Shown piece after piece: positions 14,940-24,435 of a DNA stretch of 36,039 bases. Under the pieces are notes generated by a model. That model was not told where the DNA came from and made no database searches. It worked only from the letters and a program-made list of their open reading frames with translations. The stretch is from a virus: positions 1-36,039 of IMG/VR virus record IMGVR_UViG_3300025168_016169. One strand, 5' to 3'. Each line of letters opens with the position of its first letter. The stretch's first letter is position 1. A program made the translations under genes and the position numbers.

Positions 14940-15953
14940 TTAAAAATCTAATTTTACTCTAACTAGAGCTTCTTTTGTAAAGTCTTTTAATAAAGGTTTG
15001 GATAGCTTAGCTACAGCTACTAATTCATTAGTATTATTATACATTCCTATGGTAGTTGCATATACTTGAGGATGGTTTATAAATTCATTAAATATTACTT
15101 CTCCTGTTGATCCTGATATAAAGGAAGGATTTTCAGAATAGTTAAATTCACTGTTTCTTGCTCTAATGAATATATAATCTGAAGTTATAGTTTCTTCAGA
15201 GTTAATTTGCATTGAAGATCCTTTCTCTATAGCATTAAATAATGTTAAAGGATTATTATCATTACTATTAGAAGATCTAGCAGCATCAACATGAATTGAT
15301 TGAGATATAGCTTGTGGATTTAATATGATAGTTCCTAATTCAGGAAATACTAAACCATAAGAACCAGAATTAGCTACATACCCACTTTCTGATAAAGTAC
15401 CTGCAGTACCATTTGATCCTGAAATTAGTTGATAAAATTTTGAGGTTCCTAAAAATCTATTTATGGGGTTATCTTTTGAATCATCAGTTAAATTAATTGC
15501 ACCATTTGATCCTGAAAGTTTTAAATTTAAAGAACCAGCAAATAGTTGTTCTTTATACCTAGCCCTATCAAAATTAATTACCCAAAAATTTTCTGCTGTA
15601 AGAACATTATTACTAGATCCAAATATAAAATTAGAATTTTCATCTTCTAATATCATTGTTCTATATTGACCAAAAGTAGTAAGAGAAGGAGATTTTTGTG
15701 GGACTATAGTATTATATAGAACACTTCCACTTCCTTTAATATCTCCATAAGCTATTTCAAATTGAGTTTGTGATGTAGCTAAAGCAGAAGAAGTTTGATA
15801 AACAGATAAATAATATTTTCCTGAAGATCCTGCTAATTGTACTGAAGATGTGTGGAATTGGGTTAATGTAGGGGTTCCAGTTGACCATAAAGTAGAAGTG
15901 ATTGAATCACTACTTACTACAAAATCTTCAGGTTCTAAGTTTTTTAATGACAT
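14940..15953 (-). CDS. Virion structural protein, paralogous C-terminus with the gene at 13969
   Basis: A 337-residue protein, beta-rich and rich in S, G and N. It ends with ATTIGMYNNTNELVAVAKLS and then VRVKLDF, the same domain as its downstream neighbour, with NPSFISGS upstream of it. Similar C-termini occur in T4-like marine phage structural proteins. The gap to the next gene is 5 bases, so both are co-translated or closely coupled. The shared end could be a common docking domain onto the tail or baseplate. Function unknown. Confidence 0.76.
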   Translation of the reverse strand: MSLKNLEPEDFVVSSDSITSTLWSTGTPTLTQFHTSSVQLAGSSGKYYLSVYQTSSALATSQTQFEIAYGDIKGSGSVLYNTIVPQKSPSLTTFGQYRTMILEDENSNFIFGSSNNVLTAENFWVINFDRARYKEQLFAGSLNLKLSGSNGAINLTDDSKDNPINRFLGTSKFYQLISGSNGTAGTLSESGYVANSGSYGLVFPELGTIILNPQAISQSIHVDAARSSNSNDNNPLTLFNAIEKGSSMQINSEETITSDYIFIRARNSEFNYSENPSFISGSTGEVIFNEFINHPQVYATTIGMYNNTNELVAVAKLSKPLLKDFTKEALVRVKLDF

Positions 15954-15968
15954 TATTTTAAAATATTT

Positions 15969-16637
15969 TTATGTATTTATTTTTGTTATAGTTACAGGAA
16001 GTGTTAATCTAGCACCACTATCTATACCTACAAATACTATAGTTGCTGATAGAGTTGAATTAGCACCAAATAAGGTATTTACAGTAGTAGCTCTTAAATT
16101 AAATTGTGAACCTATTACTGTAGTTGAAACATTAGTTCCTAAAGTAGTAGTGCTAACACTATTGTTTGCTGTTGAAGCGGCGTCAGAATCAATTCCAATT
16201 CCTGTAAATGTAGACATTAATCTAACATCTGAAATAGTAGCTGTGTATCCACTTGTTTCAAATGCTGTTGCATTTCCTAAGAAATTTAATGTTTGAGGTG
16301 AAATTGCAAGTGATGATCCTTGTTTTAATGTAATTGAAGAATAGCCTAAATCAAGTACAGGTAGTTTAGCTGTTCCTCTAGGTAAAGTAGCTAATTTATA
16401 TTTCATGATTTGGGTTTCAATTGGAAATGCTTCAAGTAAAGGCATACCATCAATTGCTTCACCATAAAATGTTGACCCTGATGGGTGGGTTGGATTATAT
16501 AAGGTGTAGTCTATTTCATCATCTGAAAGAGCAAACTGTGTAATTTGAAAAGAACCATCATTTTTTGCTAGTAATTCTCTTCCTTTTTTTGTTAATATAG
16601 CGTCAACTGTTATGACTTGGTTATTTAAATATCCCAT
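15969..16637 (-). CDS. Virion structural protein (MGYLNNQVITVDAILTKKG family)
   Basis: A 222-residue protein. The first 110 residues are distinctive (VITVDAILTKKGRELL; FQITQFALSDDEIDYTLYNP; LPRGTAKLPVL) and match a family I remember among T4-like environmental phage structural proteins. The remaining half is a Thr/Ser/Ala-rich beta region ending in VTITKINT. No signal peptide, membrane helix or enzyme motif. Its place among tail genes supports a tail or appendage part. A promoter-like element (16667) lies 29 bases before the start. Confidence 0.75.
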   Translation of the reverse strand: MGYLNNQVITVDAILTKKGRELLAKNDGSFQITQFALSDDEIDYTLYNPTHPSGSTFYGEAIDGMPLLEAFPIETQIMKYKLATLPRGTAKLPVLDLGYSSITLKQGSSLAISPQTLNFLGNATAFETSGYTATISDVRLMSTFTGIGIDSDAASTANNSVSTTTLGTNVSTTVIGSQFNLRATTVNTLFGANSTLSATIVFVGIDSGARLTLPVTITKINT

Positions 16638-16666
16638 TTTATATTTTAATTATTATTGTAATATAC

Positions 16667-16676
16667 TAATAAATAT
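16667..16676 (-). promoter_or_regulatory. ATATTTATTA element between two structural genes
   Basis: The coding strand reads ATATTTATTA, 29 bases before the ATG at 16637 and touching the upstream stop codon. It is a one-base variant of the element at 7066 and elsewhere. This spacing would leave a short leader. Confidence 0.38.
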
Positions 16677-19138
16677 TATGAAAGCAAGTTTTTTTCAGTA
16701 AGAATTGTAATATATTCATCTATACTTTTATTTAGTTTAGCAACTGAATATTCAGGGGTTAAGATAAATGGGCCTGTTGAGTCAGTAGGTTTAAATCCTT
16801 CTATAATAATACTTGAAGCATCATCAACATATCTTCTAATAAGAAAATGATCTAAATTAAAGTTTGCTACACTTGCACTTATAGGTAAATTTTTATCAAA
16901 ATGGACTTCAATTGATCCTGTTTGTGATAATCTATCACCTCCACTTTCATTAGGTCCATAAGCTCTTTTTACCATATATACATTTTTTTCTTCTCCTTCA
17001 AATCTAAATTCATCTCCTGTTTTAATAGACCATGGTAATACTATAGTATTAAATCCTGAGCTAGTTATGTTTGTTTGTTTAACATTAGGATCACCATATA
17101 ATGCACCTAATGATCCAGAAACAGAGTTTGAAGACGTTATAACAGAAGGATTAGTAGATTTATTAAAATAACCCCATATATTGTTATTTCCTATTGTAAT
17201 AGGTATAGTAGGGAGAGGGGTTTGAGTAAAACTATAACTACCACCATCTATTATCATATCTTTAGGATCTAATGAACTTAAATTAATACTATCTAGTTTA
17301 AATTCAATAGATATTTCATCTCCTACAACTAAATTTTGTGGTTGAATTGAAAAATTAATTGAAGTATTTTGAAAAGAAAAGGGAAGTGAAGCAACAGTTC
17401 CACCTTGACCTTGATCTTGAAGATCTTGTGTAAAAGTTTCTTGATGAAGACCTATAGTATCATCGTTTTTCTTTAAAATTATACCTACTTGAAATGAACT
17501 TATACCAATATCTAGTTGGTTTACTCTTTTAGTAAAAGAAAGATTATTAATTTTTAGATTTAATATAACATTTTCATCTAAAACTCCTGAAGAAATGTTA
17601 TAATGATTATAACTATTTCCTGAGTTGGGAAATGTACTACTTCCTATAAGAGAAGAATTAAATGGGCCTGATGATAGTCTTAGCCTATCTCGTTCTTGAT
17701 AATTTGGACTACCGAGTATACTACCATTATTTTGGTAGTTAGCAGTTGCACTTCCTGAAGTTAATTCTATATCTTCTAGAAGAATAGATGAAGTCCATAA
17801 AACATTAGGTACTTTTCCTATTTGAGTATATAAAACAGGTTCAATTCTTGATCCTCCTCTAATTATGTTTCTAAAAGGTGTTGAAATACCACTCCCAATA
17901 GTTTTAGAGTTAAGTTCAACTCTTTCTCCTGTTTGAAATGTTCCTTGCACATCTTCAAGAGAATTTTCAGAAGTGTCGGGAATTTTAATATCTCCATTTT
18001 CATCAATTAAATATATAATATGTGCAGAAGAGGCATTCATTCTTTCAGGTGGCCACCCTCCTATAAAATCACAGTAGGCAACCATTCTTTTTAAACTTTC
18101 TACTGTAGGAGATTTACCATATGTTCCAATATCTCCTTTTGTAAAAGTATTTAATTTTTGAGAAGTTGATTTAGAACCTTCATAACGAGGTAAAATATGT
18201 CTTAATGTAGAATAATTAGATATTTGGACTTCTGCTCTAAGTGCACTCCCGCTTATTAATAATTCAAAATTTGTAGGTTCTGTTATGCCAGAAGAATAAT
18301 CTACATCCATAAATAAATTATGTCTTCTATTTATATCTACGTTGTTAAATAAAGGTTGACAATCAATATCTTTAAAGAAATTATTTAAACCAAAATAAGG
18401 TTCAGGTATAGTTTCTATATTAGGACCACTAGCAATTGAAGATGAAATTATAAATTTAGAATCCCCATGAAAAACATAACCCTTTAAAGGTTCACCAGTA
18501 GGATCATTTTTTAAGATTGAAATATAATATTTAGTATCTGGGGTTGATCCAGAGATTGAAAGTGTTACACCAGTATTCCAATGAATATCAAAAGATTGAG
18601 TTGCAGTTGAGGCAGGGGTCCAACTTTGAGCAGCTAAAGGAACTTGTGAACCATCACTTTCAACACCAACTAATGCAATAGAATGTTGATCACTACTTGC
18701 AGTCATAGCTGAAATTGAGCCTGTAGCACGAAAATTAATTAATTTTTGTGGATATGTTTGAATATTATATTGATTTAGTAATGAAGCAGTATACCCAGAG
18801 CGAGGGATTCTTTCCCAAAAATTTAAACTATCTTTTTCAATTACAACATCAACATAATCACCATTAGGAATCCCTTCAGATGGTACTGTAGGTCTAGAGA
18901 CTAAAGATCCTGTAAAATCATATTCTATATCTGCTCTATCTACCCATTCAACATTTGTATAAGGAACACTATATAAAAAGAATGTTGGTTTTTCAGTTAT
19001 AGAAATAACATTATAAGTAATATTACCAGTACTAAATGGTATAGTAATTTCTGTTAAAGATTGAAGAGTATTAGTTTGATTTATTCCATCCTTATCTTTT
19101 TTAGCTATTTTTATATATCTAATTCCTTCTTGAGGCAT
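16676..19138 (-). CDS. Large beta-rich virion structural protein
   Basis: An 820-residue protein, rich in S, T, N and G with SGS turns throughout, no membrane segments and no catalytic motif. It starts MPQEGIRYIKIAKKDKDG. The middle (about 345-370: SPTVESLKRMVAYCDFIGGW) is a more helical insert. Its position directly after the 1257-residue tail protein and before the 222-residue family protein places it in the tail/appendage set. It could be a fibre-connecting or baseplate protein. Not recognised beyond that. Confidence 0.72.
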   Translation of the reverse strand: MPQEGIRYIKIAKKDKDGINQTNTLQSLTEITIPFSTGNITYNVISITEKPTFFLYSVPYTNVEWVDRADIEYDFTGSLVSRPTVPSEGIPNGDYVDVVIEKDSLNFWERIPRSGYTASLLNQYNIQTYPQKLINFRATGSISAMTASSDQHSIALVGVESDGSQVPLAAQSWTPASTATQSFDIHWNTGVTLSISGSTPDTKYYISILKNDPTGEPLKGYVFHGDSKFIISSSIASGPNIETIPEPYFGLNNFFKDIDCQPLFNNVDINRRHNLFMDVDYSSGITEPTNFELLISGSALRAEVQISNYSTLRHILPRYEGSKSTSQKLNTFTKGDIGTYGKSPTVESLKRMVAYCDFIGGWPPERMNASSAHIIYLIDENGDIKIPDTSENSLEDVQGTFQTGERVELNSKTIGSGISTPFRNIIRGGSRIEPVLYTQIGKVPNVLWTSSILLEDIELTSGSATANYQNNGSILGSPNYQERDRLRLSSGPFNSSLIGSSTFPNSGNSYNHYNISSGVLDENVILNLKINNLSFTKRVNQLDIGISSFQVGIILKKNDDTIGLHQETFTQDLQDQGQGGTVASLPFSFQNTSINFSIQPQNLVVGDEISIEFKLDSINLSSLDPKDMIIDGGSYSFTQTPLPTIPITIGNNNIWGYFNKSTNPSVITSSNSVSGSLGALYGDPNVKQTNITSSGFNTIVLPWSIKTGDEFRFEGEEKNVYMVKRAYGPNESGGDRLSQTGSIEVHFDKNLPISASVANFNLDHFLIRRYVDDASSIIIEGFKPTDSTGPFILTPEYSVAKLNKSIDEYITILTEKNLLS

Positions 19139-19151
19139 AATTTAAGTTTTA

Positions 19152-22100
19152 TTATCTTTCTATATATTCTGATTGTCCATCATTTGGTGCAGATCCTCCT
19201 ACTCCTGGGCTAGGAGCAAAATCATCAATAGGTTCTATTGGAAGAAGAGGTACATTTATATTATTATTATCTTGATACCACATTGAAATATAACCATCTG
19301 TAGGTTTATTTTCTTCTTTACTCCATTCATTAAATAACCAATCACTTCCACTGTATATCCTTACACCATAATTTACACCCTTAGGGTTAATTTTTTTAAA
19401 CTTATCACAATGAGTATTTAGATCTTGGGTTGAAACAACTATTCCCGATCCACTAAATTCACCATTATAAAATTCATACTGTTGATCTCGAACCGTATCT
19501 AATGAACCTGTAAGATATTGAAATGATTCTGACCAACTTTGTGTTAAATTAAAGTTGTTGGTAGGACCTAATCCTAATGTCCCTAAAGGAGAAGTATTTA
19601 GTCCATTGTATCTTTCAAATGATCCACCAGTTCCTCCAATAGTATTAACTATTCTATTTTCTTCATAGTTATCCCATTGAGGTTTTAAAGTACCTGAGTA
19701 TTGTAAGTGTTGATAGGATAATTGGGTTTGTGGATATTTATTTCTTTCAAGTAAATGTTGTTTTATAACTATACCTGAGGCAAGACTTGTACGTGCGGGT
19801 ACAAAATCTTTAATCATTTTAAATAAAGAATTATCAAAAAACTTTATTAAACGTATAAAATCCTTTAAATTATAATTTTTAGTATACTTTTCAAAATAAT
19901 CGTCTCTTAAATTATCTAAATCAGGGTATGTTAAAGCAGAAGATGATCTTTGTCTTGGGTCACCAATATATTCTCCTATATTAAAATAACCTATTTGATC
20001 CATTATATCCTCATTTATTTCATTTGTAGGTGAAAATGCTACTTCTAAATAATTTATACCAGGGGTATAACTTTGGGATATGTTTGTCATTTGAGATAAT
20101 GAAGAAAATGGTGATAAAGTATTACCTTCAGGTATTACATTATTTTCAATTCTAATTTTATCTTTAATTATATTACGTAAACCAGCTATTGGTTGATCAG
20201 CAAAAAATGTTTCTACATTAGATACAAATGTTGGGGTTGAGTTATAATAAAAACTATTATTCCCACTTCCAAATGAAGAAGTAGGTATCCATGATCCTGT
20301 AACTTTAGGGTGAATTGAAATAGATTCTGTGTAAAGTTCTCCTCCTAAAGATGCTCTAAATGCTAATTCATTAGGTGAACTATTTATAGTATTACCCTCA
20401 ATTGAATGAGGATTCATTACATAGTCTTTAAATACACTTTCACTAATAGGAACAGCATAATATCTAATTTCTTGTAAAGATCCTGAAAATGGTTTATAAA
20501 GGTTAGATCCTAAAGTACTACTAGAAGCAAAAGTAGATATCCCACTATCTGTCCATTCTGAATCACTTCCTGCTTTTGTTGAGGAAGAAATAAATCCTAT
20601 TTGGGTTCCATTATTACCTTCTTCATATATTTTATTAGCTGATGTTAAAGTAAAAACACTACTATTTCTATTAACCATTACAGACCACCATCCTCCATCA
20701 AAGAAAGGTAAATATACACTACAAGATACACTAGGTTGTGAATTAAAGTCTGGGTATAAATCTAAATGAGCATATTGGTAGTAGGGGTCTTTAATTGAAC
20801 CAGAATAAGAAGCACTTGTATAAGCAGATCCTGTATATCTTAATACTAAATGAGTACCACTATCAGGGAATAAAACTGATTTTTTCCATAAACTTTGAGA
20901 ATAAGGAATATTTGAAGTAGGAAGCCCATTAGTTTTAAATCTAAAAATTACAGAACTAGGAACATCTTCATCCCCTGAAAATTTATTATTAATACCCCAA
21001 GAAGAAGTAATAAAATTATTTCCTTCTGTTTTAAAGGCATAATTAAATTCTCTTTGCCAATGATCCCAATCATTTACATTAATCTTATCTTTGCCCCCAT
21101 ACTCATTTATCCTTAATATTGTATCAGGAACACCATAAGAAGTTATAAGAGCACGCAAACCAGGTATAGTTCCTTTTGTTTTGAGTAAACGGGGTATGTT
21201 ATGATAAATTCGTTTATATAACGATTTATTTACATCATCTAACGGCATACTATCATTAGAAGCAGACACTAAGGTATCAACATATTCAAATCCTGGTAGG
21301 GTGGGTAAAGATCCTGTTATATTTGGAAATGGGAATAAACTACCATTAGGTGTTAAACCTAAAAATGCTGTGTATAGATCATTATTTGAAAAATTATTTT
21401 GATAAATTTTTAATCCAAATTCTTTAATAGCATCAGCAACTATATCTTTTGAAATACCAAAATTTAATCTATTATCAGCATTATATTTTTCAGAAACATC
21501 TCTATAATAAATCCATATATTATCATAATGTTGAGCAACCATATCAACAAATAATTTATAGGGATCATTTGTTGGGTCATTTCTTAAATATTCAGGTATA
21601 GCATAAAATAAACCATTTTGATTTTGTTCGTCAAATAGTGATGCAGATAAAATCTGCCCACCATATAAAGAACTATCGTAATTAATACTTCCTAACCATG
21701 TTAAAACTTTATTACTATCTGATTTAGCTAAAAGATAAGGCTTTTTAGATGTAGATTTTGGATATGAGTAAGAACCACTTTCGTAATATAAAAATTTATC
21801 ATACCCATCAAAATTATTTATAATATTATCTATTTTAGATTGAAATGAAGCTTTACTACCACTTAATGTGGAAATTGAACTTACAGTATTATCTAAAGAA
21901 GAAATTGAAGATGAGTATTGTTCAATTAAGCCTACTTTATAATAAAAATTTTCTAATCTTGTTTGGGCTGAGCTAAAATGGATAAAATTAGAATAAGTAT
22001 TATAGTCTATATTTATTCTTAATTCTTTTTCATTTAATAAACTTTGGATTTGATTAGAAGAACTTGATACTTTAGTTTTAATTAAATCAGAATAACTTAA

Positions 22101-22925
22101 ATTTTCAGTTGAATTATTAACTCTGTTTTTAATATCTAAATTAAAATTAGGCCCTTTAAGTTTTGGAAAAGAAGGTTGTGATGAGACTATTTCATCATCA
22201 AAAGAAACTTTATAAGATTGTGGAGCATCAAATTCTGTTACAATCCATAATGAGTCATTTATTTCATATTCTAAAGGAAGAGGAGTATTAAGTTTTATTA
22301 ATGCTGTTGGTTTATCAGGATTATTATCATCAAAAGCTATATTAATACCTAATAAAATTTTATAATTACCAAAATTTAAATAAAAATCTACAAAATCATT
22401 AGATTCTTCTCTTTTATTTATAAAAGTATTTATTTGATTAATAAAATCAACTATATTTATTCCTGCTGATCCTAATTTTAATTCTGTTCTGTCAGAAGAA
22501 ATTTGATTTATAAAAAGTTTTGAATTTGAGCTTCCTATTTCACGATTATAAAATTTATAACATGTTATATATTCTCCAGCAGTATAATTACCAGTAACAG
22601 GACCTATATCTCCAGCGTTAATAGGTGAACCATCTACTGGGGTAGGATTAATTAAATCATTTTCAGGGTTAATTGTTATTTTACTAATTTTCCCATCTAA
22701 AGAAGCTTTACCATCATTTGTAATTGTAAATCCTCTATAATTTAAATTAGATTCTAATACATTATAACTATTATTTAATATATGAAGCTCAATATAACTA
22801 TTTGTAGTAAAATTTGAAGGTTCAAATAAAGCAAATTCTTCACTAATTCCTAAAAGTTGGGATTGCTTATCAGTATATTTTGCTGAAATATTAGAAGGTA
22901 TAGATATTTGTGTAACTTTAGCCAT
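19152..22925 (-). CDS. Large tail protein: P2 gpI-like segment plus LamG-like domain
   Basis: A 1257-residue protein, the largest here. Residues 430-600 contain a helical region ending LLKTKGTIPGLRALITSYGV (580-599), which resembles the 'KGT...L...L' helix of P2 gpI-type tail proteins that link baseplate and fibres. Residues about 655-840 read like a LamG/concanavalin jellyroll (SSVIFRFKTNG; GGWWSVMVNRNSS; PFSGSLQEIRYYAVPIS). Helical and acidic regions follow. I infer a baseplate-peripheral protein carrying a carbohydrate-binding fold. The LamG resemblance echoes the two small LamG genes at the right edge. Confidence 0.72.
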   Translation of the reverse strand: MAKVTQISIPSNISAKYTDKQSQLLGISEEFALFEPSNFTTNSYIELHILNNSYNVLESNLNYRGFTITNDGKASLDGKISKITINPENDLINPTPVDGSPINAGDIGPVTGNYTAGEYITCYKFYNREIGSSNSKLFINQISSDRTELKLGSAGINIVDFINQINTFINKREESNDFVDFYLNFGNYKILLGINIAFDDNNPDKPTALIKLNTPLPLEYEINDSLWIVTEFDAPQSYKVSFDDEIVSSQPSFPKLKGPNFNLDIKNRVNNSTENLSYSDLIKTKVSSSSNQIQSLLNEKELRINIDYNTYSNFIHFSSAQTRLENFYYKVGLIEQYSSSISSLDNTVSSISTLSGSKASFQSKIDNIINNFDGYDKFLYYESGSYSYPKSTSKKPYLLAKSDSNKVLTWLGSINYDSSLYGGQILSASLFDEQNQNGLFYAIPEYLRNDPTNDPYKLFVDMVAQHYDNIWIYYRDVSEKYNADNRLNFGISKDIVADAIKEFGLKIYQNNFSNNDLYTAFLGLTPNGSLFPFPNITGSLPTLPGFEYVDTLVSASNDSMPLDDVNKSLYKRIYHNIPRLLKTKGTIPGLRALITSYGVPDTILRINEYGGKDKINVNDWDHWQREFNYAFKTEGNNFITSSWGINNKFSGDEDVPSSVIFRFKTNGLPTSNIPYSQSLWKKSVLFPDSGTHLVLRYTGSAYTSASYSGSIKDPYYQYAHLDLYPDFNSQPSVSCSVYLPFFDGGWWSVMVNRNSSVFTLTSANKIYEEGNNGTQIGFISSSTKAGSDSEWTDSGISTFASSSTLGSNLYKPFSGSLQEIRYYAVPISESVFKDYVMNPHSIEGNTINSSPNELAFRASLGGELYTESISIHPKVTGSWIPTSSFGSGNNSFYYNSTPTFVSNVETFFADQPIAGLRNIIKDKIRIENNVIPEGNTLSPFSSLSQMTNISQSYTPGINYLEVAFSPTNEINEDIMDQIGYFNIGEYIGDPRQRSSSALTYPDLDNLRDDYFEKYTKNYNLKDFIRLIKFFDNSLFKMIKDFVPARTSLASGIVIKQHLLERNKYPQTQLSYQHLQYSGTLKPQWDNYEENRIVNTIGGTGGSFERYNGLNTSPLGTLGLGPTNNFNLTQSWSESFQYLTGSLDTVRDQQYEFYNGEFSGSGIVVSTQDLNTHCDKFKKINPKGVNYGVRIYSGSDWLFNEWSKEENKPTDGYISMWYQDNNNINVPLLPIEPIDDFAPSPGVGGSAPNDGQSEYIER

Positions 22926-22927
22926 TA

Positions 22928-23284
22928 TTAACTATCTTGTGTTGGTGGAGGAGGGAGATTAATTAATTCTTTTTGTGTATCTAATAATTCTGTTCTTAGA
23001 TTAGCAATTTCATTTTGTAATGCTTCTATAATTTCATTATTTTTATTAAACCCAATATACTCACTACTTTTTTTTATTAAAAATTCATGAGAATTAACAA
23101 CCCCTTCTTCAGGAATATCATAAAACATATCATTATACATTTCAAAAAAATCACTTATTGTTGGTTGTTCTTCAACTGTTTCATTAGTAGACTGGATACC
23201 AAATTCTTTAAAAGAAGTATCTATAAGATTTTCAAATGAGGTTTTTGATTTTACTTGTTTTCTAAAGTTTATTTCTTCACTCAT
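22928..23284 (-). CDS. Small coiled-coil protein in baseplate block
   Basis: A 118-residue acidic protein. The N-terminal half is globular or disordered (KTSFENLIDTSFKEFGIQ); residues about 78-108 form a heptad coiled coil (EIIEALQNEIANLRTELLDTQ...), followed by a short PPPP tail. It lies in an ATGA overlap with the DNRLRE-like gene upstream and ends 3 bases before the ATG of the 1257-residue protein. A chaperone or bridging role in tail assembly is possible but not shown by any motif. Confidence 0.65.
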   Translation of the reverse strand: MSEEINFRKQVKSKTSFENLIDTSFKEFGIQSTNETVEEQPTISDFFEMYNDMFYDIPEEGVVNSHEFLIKKSSEYIGFNKNNEIIEALQNEIANLRTELLDTQKELINLPPPPTQDS

Positions 23285-24408
23285 CCATTAATAATTTTAA
23301 AATAATAATCATCATCTAGTATTAATGTAGAACCATTTATTAAAGTTTTTATTAATATTTTATAATACCTTTCAGGTTCTAATCCACTCATATAAACATC
23401 AAAATAGTTTCCTCTTTCATCTGAACTAATTTGGGTATATTGATCATCGAAGTTAATAACATATTCATTAGTATCCAAGTCTTTTATTGCATAATAGGAA
23501 GAGGTTGGAAGATAATTTTTATTAGTAAACAAAGAACTAGTTTGATATGTTCTTGTAGGATATAAAGGACTTACATTTATATAAAATCTATTTATGCTAC
23601 TAGGAAAAAATGCTTCAGGATTATCTTCTATTGAAAGCTTTAATTGAGAAGTTGTAACAAGGGAAGCTGTTGAGGGAGAATATAAAGAATAATCTCTCCA
23701 TCTAAATTCAAGTTGGGGAGGGTAGATTGTATTAGTATCAACACTGTAATATCTTAACATAGGTTGAACACTGCTAGTAGGGAAAAATTCAAAACTACTA
23801 CTTAATCTAGTTATAAACCCATAATTTGGAATAGAACCACTATACCATAAATTTGTTATAGATTTTACATTTAATTCTAAGTCTTTTTCAGATCTTAAAC
23901 CAAAAGACTCTGTTACTTCTGGGATTAGTAAAGAAGAAGTAAACCAATTACCTCCCCCTAAATTAGAATATGATGGGTTAAATGAACCTGTGTAACCATA
24001 CCCACTAACATTTCCACCCATACTCCAATTTCCAGATCCTGAAAAGAGTCTCCAACCCCAAGAACACCCATCTTCAGTTGCAGGAATATCTTCAAAATAT
24101 CCTGTTCCATTATTCCATGATTGAGCTATGGGATTAACAAATAGTTTTATGTTTTCATTTATTCCTGTAGCATTAGCTATATAATTTCTAAAGAAAACGT
24201 CAAAACTGCTACTAATTATTTTATTATCAATAACATCTTTAATTTCATTAGTGTCAAATTCTATTAAATATCTAGCTACCTTAGGAGTGTTAGAAATAGA
24301 ATCTATTATATTACTAACTTCTAATATAGCATCAATACCAGTATTAGCAGAAGGGATTTTAGAGTAAAGAGTTGCATCTTTAGTAGGAAATATTTTATAA
24401 ACAGCCAT
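23281..24408 (-). CDS. DNRLRE-like virion structural protein
   Basis: A 375-residue beta-rich protein. The start, YKIFPTKDATLYSKIPSANTG, has the 'DATLY...P..N.G' signature of DNRLRE-type beta-sandwich domains that bind surfaces or carbohydrate. RYLIEFDTNEI follows as the usual next strand. Similar proteins occur in T4-like environmental phages next to gp6. A promoter-like element at 24422 precedes it by 13 bases. Most likely a baseplate or fibre-attachment protein. Confidence 0.7.
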   Translation of the reverse strand: MAVYKIFPTKDATLYSKIPSANTGIDAILEVSNIIDSISNTPKVARYLIEFDTNEIKDVIDNKIISSSFDVFFRNYIANATGINENIKLFVNPIAQSWNNGTGYFEDIPATEDGCSWGWRLFSGSGNWSMGGNVSGYGYTGSFNPSYSNLGGGNWFTSSLLIPEVTESFGLRSEKDLELNVKSITNLWYSGSIPNYGFITRLSSSFEFFPTSSVQPMLRYYSVDTNTIYPPQLEFRWRDYSLYSPSTASLVTTSQLKLSIEDNPEAFFPSSINRFYINVSPLYPTRTYQTSSLFTNKNYLPTSSYYAIKDLDTNEYVINFDDQYTQISSDERGNYFDVYMSGLEPERYYKILIKTLINGSTLILDDDYYFKIING

Positions 24409-24421
24409 TTATAATATTTTA

Positions 24422-24431
24422 TTATAAATAT
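24422..24431 (-). promoter_or_regulatory. ATATTTATAA promoter-like element
   Basis: The coding strand reads ATATTTATAA, 13 bases before the ATG at 24408, in the 27-base gap after gp6. The copy shares an 18-base core, ATATTTATAATAAAATAT, with the copy at 34121, though the two genes are unrelated. Confidence 0.52.
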
Positions 24432-24435
24432 AATA

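Noticed and set aside
15850-16296. 148-codon plus-strand open frame
   Set aside because: It lies antisense to two well-supported structural genes, encodes a Val/Ala/Thr-rich product expected from AT-rich antisense codons, and has no upstream signal.
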